Shown: positions 7,921-16,533 of the stretch, piece by piece | How positions within the stretch are numbered: position 1 is the stretch's first letter | Layout of the letters: the number at the start of each line of letters is the position of its first letter | Program-made: the position numbers and the translations under genes | Source of the DNA: Sphingomonas sp. BK580 | Lineage (GTDB): Bacteria; Pseudomonadota; Alphaproteobacteria; Sphingomonadales; Sphingomonadaceae | DNA: 64,000 bases | Direction: 5' to 3' | Assembly: GCF_014194975.1 (NCBI RefSeq) | Contig: NZ_JACIAY010000002.1 | Location: 186,001-250,000 of the forward strand | Notes under the pieces: generated by a model | Told to the model about the DNA's origin: nothing | Database searches by the model: none | The model's input: the letters and a program-made list of their open reading frames with translations, nothing else

Positions 7921-9522
7921 CTACCGTGCCCCCGCCGGTGCGCGCACGCCGGCCGCGTCCGCCTCGCCGCCCGTCGCCGTCGTCGGCCCCTGCGGCGTGG
8001 CGTCGAGCAGCGAGTCGCCGCCGAGGGTGCGGTACAGTGTCACCAGGTTGGTCGCGCGGGTCAGCTGGGTCTGCACCAGGATCTGCTGCGCCGAGTAGAG
8101 CTGGCGCTGCGCGTCGAGCGACGACAGGAAGGTGTCGATGCCGCCGCGGTAGCGCGCGTTGGTGAGGTTGAGCGTGTCCAGCGCGGCCTCGTAGAAACGG
8201 CGGTTGGCGGCGAGCTGCTCGGTGATCGTGCCGCGCCGCGCCAGCGCGTCCGACACTTCCTGGAAGGCGGTCTGGATCGTCTGCTCGTAGCTCGCCAGCG
8301 CGGCGTCGCGCTGCGCCACGCTATAGGCGACCCCGGCGCGGCCCGCGCCGGCGCGGAAGATCGGATAGCTCGCGTTGGGCGCGACCGAATAGTTGAACGA
8401 GCCGCTGTTGAAGAGCGTGCGCAGCGCGGTGCTGGCGAAACCGACCAGCCCGGTGAGCGAGATGCGCGGGAAGAGCTCGGCGCGCGCCGCGCCGATCTCG
8501 GCGTTGTAGGCGCGCAGGGAATATTCCGCCTGCACCACGTCGGGGCGGCGCAGCAGCACGCCCGAGTCGATCCCCGCGGGCAGCTCGCCGATCGTGGCCG
8601 CCGCCTGCTCGATCGAGCCCGGCAGCAGCGCGGGGTCGACCGGCGCGCCGACGAGCAGCTGGAGCGCGTTGACGTCCTGTGCGAGCAGCGTCGTCTGCTG
8701 CGCGAGATCGGCCTCGGCGGTGGCGAGGATCTGCTGCGCCTGGCGCAGGTCGGTGCGCGGCGCGACGCCGCCGCGGAGGCGCGCGTCGGTGAGCTTGACG
8801 CTCGCGCGCGCCGCCTCGGCGGTCTGCTGCGAGACGGCGAGCAGGCTGCGGTCGGCGGCGTAGGTGAGCCAGGCGTTGGCGATGTCGCCCACCAGCGTCA
8901 GCCGGGTGGCGCGCGCCGCCGCCGCCTGCGCGAAATAGCGCGACAGTGCCGCGCTGGTGAGCGAGCGGACTCGGCCGAACAGGTCGATCTCGAAGGCGGT
9001 GACGCCGAGTTGTGCCTGGAAGGTGCTCCGCGCCGAGGAGACCGTGGTGACGCCGGTCCCGGTCCCGGTTCCGCCCGCGCCCGTGCCGCCGGTGCCCGTG
9101 CCGGTGCCGGTGCCGCCCGTACCCGTGCCGGTCCCGGTCGTGCCGCCGCCGTTGGTGCCAGTCACCACGCCGCTGCTGCCGCTGTCGCGATAGCTGTAGG
9201 CGCCGGTCGCGTTGACCTGCGGGAAGAGGTCGGCGCGCTGGATCCGGTATTGCGCGCGCGTCGCCTCGATGTTCGCCACCGCGACGCGCAGGTCGCGGTT
9301 GTTGGCGAGCGCCTGGTCGATGATCGCCTGCAGCCGCTGGTCGCGGAAGATGTCGCGATAGGTGACGCTCGGCAGCCGCGCCTCGGACTGGCGCAGATAG
9401 GCGTCACCGACGGGCCAGGAGGTCGGCACCGGCGCGGCGGGGCGGACATAGGTCGGCGCGAGCGAGCAGCCTGCCAGCGCGGTGCCGGCGGCGAGCGCGA
9501 CGAGCGCGGGGAGGCGGGTCAT
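7921..9522 (-). CDS. RND efflux outer-membrane lipoprotein, NodT/OprM family
   Basis: A 533-aa outer-membrane channel of the TolC-like NodT family. The signal peptide ends in a lipobox, TALAGC, so Cys19 is lipidated. Two OEP repeats follow (about 55-260 and 275-480; ADLFPQVN and AELFPRISL are the paired strand motifs). It is the last gene of the RND operon and overlaps the pump gene by 4 nt (ATGA). Odd feature: residues about 122-158 are an almost pure Gly/Thr run, in the first repeat where a surface loop is expected, making the protein longer than usual for the family (about 470-490). A domain inventory elsewhere is normal. Confidence 0.92.
   Translation of the reverse strand: MTRLPALVALAAGTALAGCSLAPTYVRPAAPVPTSWPVGDAYLRQSEARLPSVTYRDIFRDQRLQAIIDQALANNRDLRVAVANIEATRAQYRIQRADLFPQVNATGAYSYRDSGSSGVVTGTNGGGTTGTGTGTGGTGTGTGTGGTGAGGTGTGTGVTTVSSARSTFQAQLGVTAFEIDLFGRVRSLTSAALSRYFAQAAAARATRLTLVGDIANAWLTYAADRSLLAVSQQTAEAARASVKLTDARLRGGVAPRTDLRQAQQILATAEADLAQQTTLLAQDVNALQLLVGAPVDPALLPGSIEQAAATIGELPAGIDSGVLLRRPDVVQAEYSLRAYNAEIGAARAELFPRISLTGLVGFASTALRTLFNSGSFNYSVAPNASYPIFRAGAGRAGVAYSVAQRDAALASYEQTIQTAFQEVSDALARRGTITEQLAANRRFYEAALDTLNLTNARYRGGIDTFLSSLDAQRQLYSAQQILVQTQLTRATNLVTLYRTLGGDSLLDATPQGPTTATGGEADAAGVRAPAGAR
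9048..9159 (-). repeat. Gly/Thr low-complexity coding repeat inside the efflux channel gene
   Basis: About 110 bp of short GC-rich units (plus strand: repeats of ggtgccggtgcc type) encode an uninterrupted Gly-Thr run with one Ala. The reading frame is kept on both sides. Repeats like this expand and contract by slippage, so the length probably varies between strains. Confidence 0.85.
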
Positions 9523-12500
9523 CGGGCAGGCTCCGGCGCGGGCAGCGCGGGGTGGTCGATCGGGCGCGGCAGCTGCGGCGGGCGCTCGCCGCCGGCTCCG
9601 CCGCCACCCTGCGGACCGCCGCGGTCGTCACCCCCACCACCCTCGCCCTCGTCCGGGCTCGGGTCGGCACCGCGGCGCAGGCCCTTGAGTCCGTCGCGGA
9701 AGCCGCGGCGCACCAGCACGAAGAACAGCGGGATGTAGAAGATCGCCAGCACCGTCGCGGTCAGCATGCCGCCGATCACCGAGGTGCCGATCGCGATCCG
9801 GCTGTTGGCGCCAGCGCCGGTCGAGATCGCCAGCGGCAGCACGCCGAAGATGAAGGCCAGGCTGGTCATGATGATCGGGCGGAGCCGGATACGCGCGGCG
9901 GAGAGCGCGGCGTCGATCACGCGCTTGCCCTTCTTCTCCTCCTGCTCGGCGAACTCGATCATCAGGATCGCGTTCTTCGCCGCCAGCCCCATCGTCGTGA
10001 GCAGGCCGATCTGGAGGTAGACGTCGTTGACCAGCCCGCGCAGCGTGGTGAACAGGATCGCGCCGACCAGGCCGAGCGGGATCACCAGCAGCACCGCGAA
10101 GGGGATCGACCAGCTCTCGTACAGCGCGGCGAGGCACAGGAAGACGACGAGGATCGACAGGCCGTAGAGCAGCGGCGCCTGCCCCGAGGAGAGCCGCTCC
10201 TGGTAGGACAGGCCGGCCCAGGCGACGCTGGTGCCCGGAATCTGCCCGGCGAGCTCCTGGATCCGCGTCATCGCGTCGCCCGAGCTCTTGCCCGCCGCCG
10301 CCGAGCCCTGGAATTCGAACGAGGGCACGCCGTTGAAGCGCGACAGGATCACCGGCGCCTGGCTCCACCCGATCCGCGCGAAGGCGGAGAAGGGCACCAT
10401 CTGCCCGCCACTGCCGCGCACGAACCATTGGTTGAGGTCGGTCGGCGCGGCACGGTACGGCGCGTCGCCCTGGACGAACACGCGCTTGACCCGGCCGCGG
10501 TCGACGAAGTCGTTGACGTAGCGCCCGCCCCAGGCGGTCGACAGCGTCGTGTTGACGTCGGCTTGGCTCAGCCCGAAGGCGGCGAGCTTCTGCTGGTCGA
10601 CGTCGACCTTGAGCGTGCCGACGTCGGGCAGCTCGGTCAGGCGCACCGCGGTGAGCGCCGGGTCGGCGTTGGCGAGCGCGAGCAGCCGGTCCTTGGCGTC
10701 GTTGAACTTCTCCGCGGTCATGCCGCTGGTGTTCTGCAGCTCCATGGTGAAGCCGTTCGACTGGCCCAGCCCGCGGATCGCGGGCGGCACCAGCGCGAAG
10801 ACGCGCGCGTCGCGCAGCCCCCGGAACGCCGCCGAGGCGCGCGCCACGATCGCGTCCGCGGTGTTCTCCTTGCCCTTGCGGTCGTCCCATGGCGTCAGGT
10901 TGACGAAGCCCTGGCCGGTGTTCTGCCCGCTGACGCCGCCGCCGCCGCCGCCGCTGACGGTGAACATGGTGGTGACGTTCTTCCCCTCGCTGCCGGCGAG
11001 ATAGTCCTCGACGCGGTGCTGCACCTCCTCGGTGCGCGCGCGCGTCGCGCCGGCGGGGAGCTGGAACTGCACCAGCGCGCTGCCCTGGTCCTCGGTCGGC
11101 AGGAAGCCGGTCGGCAGCCGCAGGAACAGGATCGCCAGCAGCGCCACGGTGGCGGCATAGACCAGCAGGAAGATCCACTTGCGGTCGATCACGCGGCGCA
11201 CGCCGGCGACGTAGCGCGCCACGCCCCTGTCGAACGTGTCGTTGAACTTGTCGCGCGCGCGCTCGAGAAAGTGCGCCACCTTGGGGAACTTGCGGCCGAG
11301 CCAGCTCTGCTCGATCGGATCGCCGTTCTCGTCGTGGCTCTGCTTGAGCAGGGTCGCGGTGAGCGCGGGCGAGAGGATCACCGCGACCAGCACGGAGAGC
11401 ACCATCGCCGACACGATCGTGAGCGAGAACTGACGGTAGATCACGCCGGTCGACCCGCCGAAGAAGGCCATCGGCATGAACACCGCGGAGAGCACCAGCG
11501 CGATCGCGACCAGCGCGACCGTGATCTCCTTCATCGACTCGATCGTCGCCTCGCGCGGCGTCATGCCGGGGTTCTCGTCCATCAGCCGCTCGACGTTCTC
11601 GACGACGACGATCGCGTCGTCGACCAGCAGGCCGATCGCGAGGACGAGGCCGAACAGGGTCAGCGTGTTGATCGAGAAGCCGGCGACGTAGAAGACCGCG
11701 AACGTCCCTAGCAGCACCACCGGCACCGCGATCGCCGGCACCAGCGTGGCGCGCCAGCTCTGGAGGAAGACGAACATGACGATGACGACGAGGATGATCG
11801 CCTCGATCAGCGTCTTCACCACCTCCTCGATCGACAGCTTGATGAAGTCGGTGGTGTCGTTGGCGAAGGCATATTCGAGCCCGGGCGGGAAGCCCTTGGC
11901 CGCGGCGGCGACCTGCGCCTTGACCAGCTCGGCGGTCTTGAGCGCGTCGGCGCCCGGGGCGAGCAGCACCGCGATGCCGGCGCCGGGGTGGCGGTTGACT
12001 CGGCTGAACGCGTTGTAGCTCTCCGCGCCCAGCTCGATCCGCGCCACGTCGGCGAGCCGCACCGTGGCGCCGCTGCTCTGCGTCTTGAGGATGATGTTGG
12101 CGAACTCGGCCGGCGTCTGCAGCCGCGACTGCGCGGTGACGATCGCGTTGAGCATCTGCGTCGACGGCATCGGCTGGCCACCGATCTCGCCCGCCGCCAC
12201 CTCGGTGTTCTGGTTGGTGATGGCGGTGACGACGTCGCCGGGCATCAGCTGGTAGCTGTTGAGCTTCTCCGGATCGAGCCACACGCGCATCGCATACTGC
12301 GAGCCGAACACGTTGGTGTCGCCGACGCCCTGGATGCGCCCGAGCGGGTCCTGGAGGTTCGAGACGAGATAGTCCGAGACGTCCTGGTTGGTCAGCTTGT
12401 CGGTGACGTCATAGACGCCGACGATCAGCAGGAAGTCCGGGTTGGACTTGCGCACCACCAGTCCCTGCTGCTGCACCTGCTGCGGCAGGCGGCTGAGCGA

Positions 12501-12839
12501 CTGCTGGACCTGGTTCTGCACCTGGACCTGCGCGATGTCCGGATCGGTGCCCTTATTGAACGTCGCGGTGATCGTCACCGAGCCGCGGCTCGACGAGCTC
12601 GACTGGAAGTAGAGCAGTCCGTCGATGCCGGTGAGCTGCTGCTCGATCACCTGCGTGACGCTGTTCTGGAGCGTCTGCGCGTTGGCGCCGGGGAAGGTCG
12701 CGCGGATCGAGACCTGCGGCGGCGCGACGTCGGGATATTGCGCGATCGGCAGCGAGAGGATCGCGCCGACGCCCGCCAGCATCACGATGATGGCGAGCAC
12801 CCAGGCGAAGATCGGCCGATCGATGAAAATGCGCGACAT
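9519..12839 (-). CDS. RND efflux pump permease, HAE1 family (AcrB/AdeB-like)
   Basis: An 1106-aa inner-membrane drug/proton antiporter. It has the family's start (MSRIFIDRPIFAWVLAI), the two porter repeats, twelve transmembrane helices and the proton-relay Asp pair in TM4 (GLLVDDAIVVVEN). GGSTGVIYRQFSLTI and the second-half motif GLVNDVYLQIGLLTTMGLAAKNAIL are present. It forms a tripartite system with the flanking adaptor and channel. The C-terminal tail of about 50 residues, rich in Gly, Pro and Asp, is an extension beyond AcrB (about 1050). A six-Gly stretch lies near residue 630. It begins 6 nt after the adaptor stop. No regulator gene is next to the operon. Confidence 0.96.
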   Translation of the reverse strand: MSRIFIDRPIFAWVLAIIVMLAGVGAILSLPIAQYPDVAPPQVSIRATFPGANAQTLQNSVTQVIEQQLTGIDGLLYFQSSSSSRGSVTITATFNKGTDPDIAQVQVQNQVQQSLSRLPQQVQQQGLVVRKSNPDFLLIVGVYDVTDKLTNQDVSDYLVSNLQDPLGRIQGVGDTNVFGSQYAMRVWLDPEKLNSYQLMPGDVVTAITNQNTEVAAGEIGGQPMPSTQMLNAIVTAQSRLQTPAEFANIILKTQSSGATVRLADVARIELGAESYNAFSRVNRHPGAGIAVLLAPGADALKTAELVKAQVAAAAKGFPPGLEYAFANDTTDFIKLSIEEVVKTLIEAIILVVIVMFVFLQSWRATLVPAIAVPVVLLGTFAVFYVAGFSINTLTLFGLVLAIGLLVDDAIVVVENVERLMDENPGMTPREATIESMKEITVALVAIALVLSAVFMPMAFFGGSTGVIYRQFSLTIVSAMVLSVLVAVILSPALTATLLKQSHDENGDPIEQSWLGRKFPKVAHFLERARDKFNDTFDRGVARYVAGVRRVIDRKWIFLLVYAATVALLAILFLRLPTGFLPTEDQGSALVQFQLPAGATRARTEEVQHRVEDYLAGSEGKNVTTMFTVSGGGGGGVSGQNTGQGFVNLTPWDDRKGKENTADAIVARASAAFRGLRDARVFALVPPAIRGLGQSNGFTMELQNTSGMTAEKFNDAKDRLLALANADPALTAVRLTELPDVGTLKVDVDQQKLAAFGLSQADVNTTLSTAWGGRYVNDFVDRGRVKRVFVQGDAPYRAAPTDLNQWFVRGSGGQMVPFSAFARIGWSQAPVILSRFNGVPSFEFQGSAAAGKSSGDAMTRIQELAGQIPGTSVAWAGLSYQERLSSGQAPLLYGLSILVVFLCLAALYESWSIPFAVLLVIPLGLVGAILFTTLRGLVNDVYLQIGLLTTMGLAAKNAILMIEFAEQEEKKGKRVIDAALSAARIRLRPIIMTSLAFIFGVLPLAISTGAGANSRIAIGTSVIGGMLTATVLAIFYIPLFFVLVRRGFRDGLKGLRRGADPSPDEGEGGGGDDRGGPQGGGGAGGERPPQLPRPIDHPALPAPEPAR

Positions 12840-12845
12840 GGTGGG

Positions 12846-14084
12846 TTAGCCGGCCTTGCCTTTGGCCGACGACATCTTGTCCATCTGCTCGGGGGAGGGC
12901 GCCTGTACCTTCTGCGGCGTGTCGGCCGGCACGGGCTGGAGCGGCGTCTTGGGCTTCACGTTGGCGAGGCCCTGGGTGATCACCTTGTCGCCGGCCTTGA
13001 GCCCGGCCGTGACCACCCAATAGGCGCCCTGCGTGCGCTCGGCGGTGACGGTGCGCTGCTCGGCCCGGTTGTTGGCGCCGACGACGTAGAGCGTGGCATT
13101 CCCCTTCGGATCGCGCGTGACCGCGGTCTGCGGCACCAGGAAGGCGTTCTGCTGGATCGACTGGGAGAAGACCGCGCGGACGAACATCCCCGGCAGCAGC
13201 AGACCGTTCGGATTCGGGAAGCGCGCGCGCAGCGTCACGGTGCCGGTGCTGGGATCGACCACTACCTCGGCGAACTCGACCGCGCCCTTGATGCCATAAT
13301 CGCTGCCGTCCTCCAGCTTGAGCGTCACCTCGGCGCGCGCCGGGACCGCGCCGCCGGCGGCGAGGCTGCGGCGCAGCGCGAGCAGGTTGGCGCTCGACTG
13401 CTGGATGTCGACGAACATCGGGTCGAGTTGCTGGATCGTCGCGAGCGGGTCGGTCTGGGTCGCGCTGACCAGCGCGCCGACGGTGAAGAGCGAGCGACCG
13501 ATGCGCCCGGTGATCGGCGCCGGCACGGTGGTGAAGCGCAGGTTGACCCGCGCCGTATCGAGCTGCGCGCGGTTCACCGCGATCGTCGCCGCCGCCTGGC
13601 GCTGTGTCGCGACAGCGTCGGTATAATCCTGCGCGCTGATCGCTTCCATCTGAGCGAGCGGCTTGTAGCGGTCGGCGCGGATCTTGGCGGCCTCGTAGGT
13701 CGCCTGGGCGTTGGCGACGTTGGCGCTCGCCTGGTTGGCGCTGGCGCGGTAGAGCGACGGATCGATCTGGTACAGCGGCTGGCCGCGCTTCACGATCGCG
13801 CCCTCGGTGAAGAAGCGGCGCTGGATCACGCCCGAGACCTGCGGGCGCACCTCCGAGCTCTGATAGGCGACCGTTCGGCCGGGCAGCTCGCTCGTGGTCG
13901 GCACCGACGTAGGCTGGACGACGACATAGCCGACCGTCACCGGGCCCGACTGGCCCGGCGCGCCGCCCTTCTCCTTGGCGTTCGCCGCGTCACCCCCGCC
14001 GCCGCCGCAGGCAGCGAGCGCGAGCAGCGCCGACACTGCCGCACCACCCATGACCTGGCGGCCCGGCCGAACCTCGATACGCAT
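12846..14084 (-). CDS. RND efflux periplasmic adaptor lipoprotein (AcrA/AdeA-like)
   Basis: A 412-aa membrane-fusion protein. The ATG at 14084 gives a lipoprotein signal peptide with lipobox LAAC. The Gly-rich stretch after Cys is a linker. Barrel-sandwich, alpha-hairpin and beta-barrel domains follow in order (RPQVSGVIQRRFF; ASANVANAQATYEAAKI; VPAPITGRIGRSLF; NGLLLPGMFVRAVF), with a short C-terminal tail. A purine-rich ribosome site (GGGGAAAAG) lies upstream. First gene of the RND operon; its promoter is in the divergent 14085-14310 interval shared with tamA. Confidence 0.93.
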   Translation of the reverse strand: MRIEVRPGRQVMGGAAVSALLALAACGGGGGDAANAKEKGGAPGQSGPVTVGYVVVQPTSVPTTSELPGRTVAYQSSEVRPQVSGVIQRRFFTEGAIVKRGQPLYQIDPSLYRASANQASANVANAQATYEAAKIRADRYKPLAQMEAISAQDYTDAVATQRQAAATIAVNRAQLDTARVNLRFTTVPAPITGRIGRSLFTVGALVSATQTDPLATIQQLDPMFVDIQQSSANLLALRRSLAAGGAVPARAEVTLKLEDGSDYGIKGAVEFAEVVVDPSTGTVTLRARFPNPNGLLLPGMFVRAVFSQSIQQNAFLVPQTAVTRDPKGNATLYVVGANNRAEQRTVTAERTQGAYWVVTAGLKAGDKVITQGLANVKPKTPLQPVPADTPQKVQAPSPEQMDKMSSAKGKAG

Positions 14085-14136
14085 TCTCAGTCTTTTCCCC
14101 GCGAGAGACTTCGGGCTGCCCCGGCGCCTAACCGCA

Positions 14137-14149
14137 ATTTGTCGCAAAT
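14137..14149. promoter_or_regulatory. Candidate operator palindrome upstream of the RND operon
   Basis: ATTTG-TCG-CAAAT is a 13-bp inverted repeat with a 3-nt centre, 53 nt upstream of the adaptor start in the 226-bp divergent interval with tamA. It could be bound by a regulator, but no regulator gene is adjacent and no consensus is matched. Nothing else is clear in this interval. Confidence 0.3.
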
Positions 14150-14310
14150 GTTTCGCAGCGGTGCCAGAATTTTCCGGCTCGCCGACCCCGTTCGGCGATC
14201 GGGCCGACTGCCGCCGGGACAGCGCGAGGCAACCGATCCCGCGCTGGTACGTTAACGGTTGACGGGGGCTCAGCGGAACGCCGCATGCCTCACCTAAAGG
14301 GGCGTAATTC

Positions 14311-16533
14311 TTGTCTTTTTCTGTTCGTCGCTCGCGCCTGCTGCTCGCCACCGCGGGTTTGGCGTTGGGCTGTGCGGCCGCTTCGGCGCAGATGCAGAAG
14401 CCGGGCACCGCCCCCGCTCAGGGCCCCGATACGCCCAAGCCCGCCGAGGCCGCGCCGTCTGCCGACAGCACGCCGATCGTTCCCGAGACCGAGTTCGACG
14501 CCGCGCTGCCGCCCTTGTCGGGCGATCTCAACGCGCCGCTCGAGCCGATTCCGGCCGATGCCGCGGCGACGCCCGCGCCGACCGCCGCCGATCCCGCCCA
14601 GGCTCCCGCGCGGGCGGCGGCGCAGCAGCCGATCACGCCCGGCGCGCTGCCGCCGGCGCCGCCGCAGGACCCGCAACTCGCCCAGCCGCTCGAGCCGCTC
14701 TCCACCTTCAACACCGCGCCGCTGCAGACCGTCGCCGACCCGGCGAGCGGCGACCAGCCGGACGTGCGCTACGCCAGCGAGGTGCAGGGGCTCGATCCGC
14801 TCGGGCTGACCGACGAGTTCGACTCGCTCTCCGCGCTCAAGAAAGGCGGCGGCAAGGCGGACAATGCCACCCAGGTCTCGGCGCGCGCGCGCGAGGACGA
14901 GCAGCTGGCGCTGCGTCTGATGAAGTCGCTCGGCTATTATGACGGCACCGCAGTGGCGACGGTGGAGACCGTCGCGGGTACGCCGGCGAGACTGCGCGCG
15001 CTGGTCACCGCCTCGCCGGGGCAGCAGTACAACCTCGGCAGCGTCACGGTGAAGGCCGATGCTACCCAGCCGCCCGAGCTCGTCCGTCGCGAGCTCCCGC
15101 TCAAGGTCGGCGACCCGATCGAGGCGGCGCGGATCCAGGGCGCCGAGGCCAACGTGAGCCTGCGCCTGCCGCAGCAGGGCTATCCGTTCGTCAAGGTCGG
15201 CGAGCGCGACGTGCTGCTCGACGAGCAGACCGGCAAGGGCGATTACACCCTGCCGGTCGACACCGGCCCGCGCTCCTCCTTCGGCGTGCTGCGGACCGAG
15301 GGCGATCCGGTGTTCGATCTCAAGCATCTCAACGTCTTTCCGCGCTTCGACCAGGGGCAGTTGTACGACGCGCGGCTCACCGACGACCTGCGCGAGGCGC
15401 TGGTCGCGACCGGTCTGTTCAACGGCGTCGGAGTCGAGCCGGTGCGCACCGGCGTCACCGCGGCGGACGGGACCGAGCAGGTCGACCTGCTGGTGCGGCA
15501 GACGCGGGGGCCGGCGAAGAGCCTGTCGGGCTCGGTCGGCTTCAACACGGGCGAGGGCGTCAAGGCCGAGGCCAATTTCACCAACCGCAACCGCTTCCCG
15601 CCCGAGGGCGCGCTGATCCTCGGCGTGATCGCGGGCACGCAGCAGCAGGGCCTGTCGGTCGGGCTGCGGCGCCAGAACGCGGGCAAGCGCGACCGCACCG
15701 TCAGCCTGCTCGCGAGCGCCAACCACTCCAGCTACGACGCGTTCGACGCCTTCACCGGCACGCTGTCGGGCCGGGTGAGCTACGACTCGACTCCGATCTG
15801 GCAGAAGAAGTTCACCTACGCTTACGGGTTCGAGCTGGTCGGCACCAACGAGAGCGTGTTCGACTTTGACAAGTTCGACCGCGACCGCCGCACCTACGGC
15901 GTGTTCGCGCTGCCGGGGCAGGTGCTGTTCGACACGTCGGACGACCTGCTCAACCCGACCCGCGGCTACCGCCTCAAGCTCAACGTCAGCCCCGAGGTGT
16001 CGGTCTCGGGCCAGACCAAGCCCTATGCGCGCACGCTGATCGAGGGCACGGCCTATTACCCCGTGAGCGACAGCCTGGTGATCGCGGGCCGCGCGCGCGC
16101 GGGCAGCATCTTCGGCATCGCGCGCGACGACATCGCGCCGTCGCGGCGCTATTACGGCGGCGGCGGCGGCTCGGTGCGCGGCTACGGCTTCCAGCGGCTC
16201 GGGCCGCTCGAGCCGGTCGCCTCGCTCACCCCCGACTCGAGCGGCAACGTCGACCGCGCCGACCTGCGCCCGCTCGGCGGCCGCAGCATCAACGAGTTCG
16301 CGCTCGAGGCGCGCTACCGCTTCGGCAATTTCGGGATCGTGCCCTTCGTCGACGCGGGCAACGCCTATGAGAGCAGCCTGCCCAAGGGCAGCGACCTGCG
16401 CATCGGCGCCGGCATCGGCGGCCGCTTCTACACCAACTTCGGGCCGCTGCGCGTCGACGTGGCGACCCCGCTCAACCCGCGCGAAGGGGACGGCAAGATC
16501 GCGCTCTACATCTCGATCGGGCAGGCATTCTGA
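14311..16533 (+). CDS. tamA: Outer-membrane assembly protein TamA (BamA superfamily)
   Basis: A 740-aa Omp85 protein that inserts autotransporters and other outer-membrane proteins together with TamB. It starts at a TTG with AAAGGGG upstream; only this start gives the signal peptide (LLLATAGLALGCAAASA). Residues about 25-150 are an Ala/Pro-rich linker longer than usual for TamA. POTRA repeats (LGSVTVKAD...; RVRGDVLLDEQ-like region) follow, then a 16-strand Bac_surface_Ag barrel from about 390 with YYGGGGGSVRGYGFQRLGP, and a C-terminal Phe (GQAF) typical of barrels. The stop overlaps the tamB start by 1 nt (TGATG), so the pair is coupled. Confidence 0.9.
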   Translation: MSFSVRRSRLLLATAGLALGCAAASAQMQKPGTAPAQGPDTPKPAEAAPSADSTPIVPETEFDAALPPLSGDLNAPLEPIPADAAATPAPTAADPAQAPARAAAQQPITPGALPPAPPQDPQLAQPLEPLSTFNTAPLQTVADPASGDQPDVRYASEVQGLDPLGLTDEFDSLSALKKGGGKADNATQVSARAREDEQLALRLMKSLGYYDGTAVATVETVAGTPARLRALVTASPGQQYNLGSVTVKADATQPPELVRRELPLKVGDPIEAARIQGAEANVSLRLPQQGYPFVKVGERDVLLDEQTGKGDYTLPVDTGPRSSFGVLRTEGDPVFDLKHLNVFPRFDQGQLYDARLTDDLREALVATGLFNGVGVEPVRTGVTAADGTEQVDLLVRQTRGPAKSLSGSVGFNTGEGVKAEANFTNRNRFPPEGALILGVIAGTQQQGLSVGLRRQNAGKRDRTVSLLASANHSSYDAFDAFTGTLSGRVSYDSTPIWQKKFTYAYGFELVGTNESVFDFDKFDRDRRTYGVFALPGQVLFDTSDDLLNPTRGYRLKLNVSPEVSVSGQTKPYARTLIEGTAYYPVSDSLVIAGRARAGSIFGIARDDIAPSRRYYGGGGGSVRGYGFQRLGPLEPVASLTPDSSGNVDRADLRPLGGRSINEFALEARYRFGNFGIVPFVDAGNAYESSLPKGSDLRIGAGIGGRFYTNFGPLRVDVATPLNPREGDGKIALYISIGQAF

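Noticed and set aside
9552..11711. A 719-codon open frame opposite the RND pump gene
   Set aside because: It overlaps a convincing AcrB-like gene and has no recognisable domain.
14137..14149. TetR-type operator for the RND operon
   Set aside because: The 13-bp palindrome alone is too short to claim a TetR site and no regulator gene is adjacent; kept only as a low-confidence candidate.
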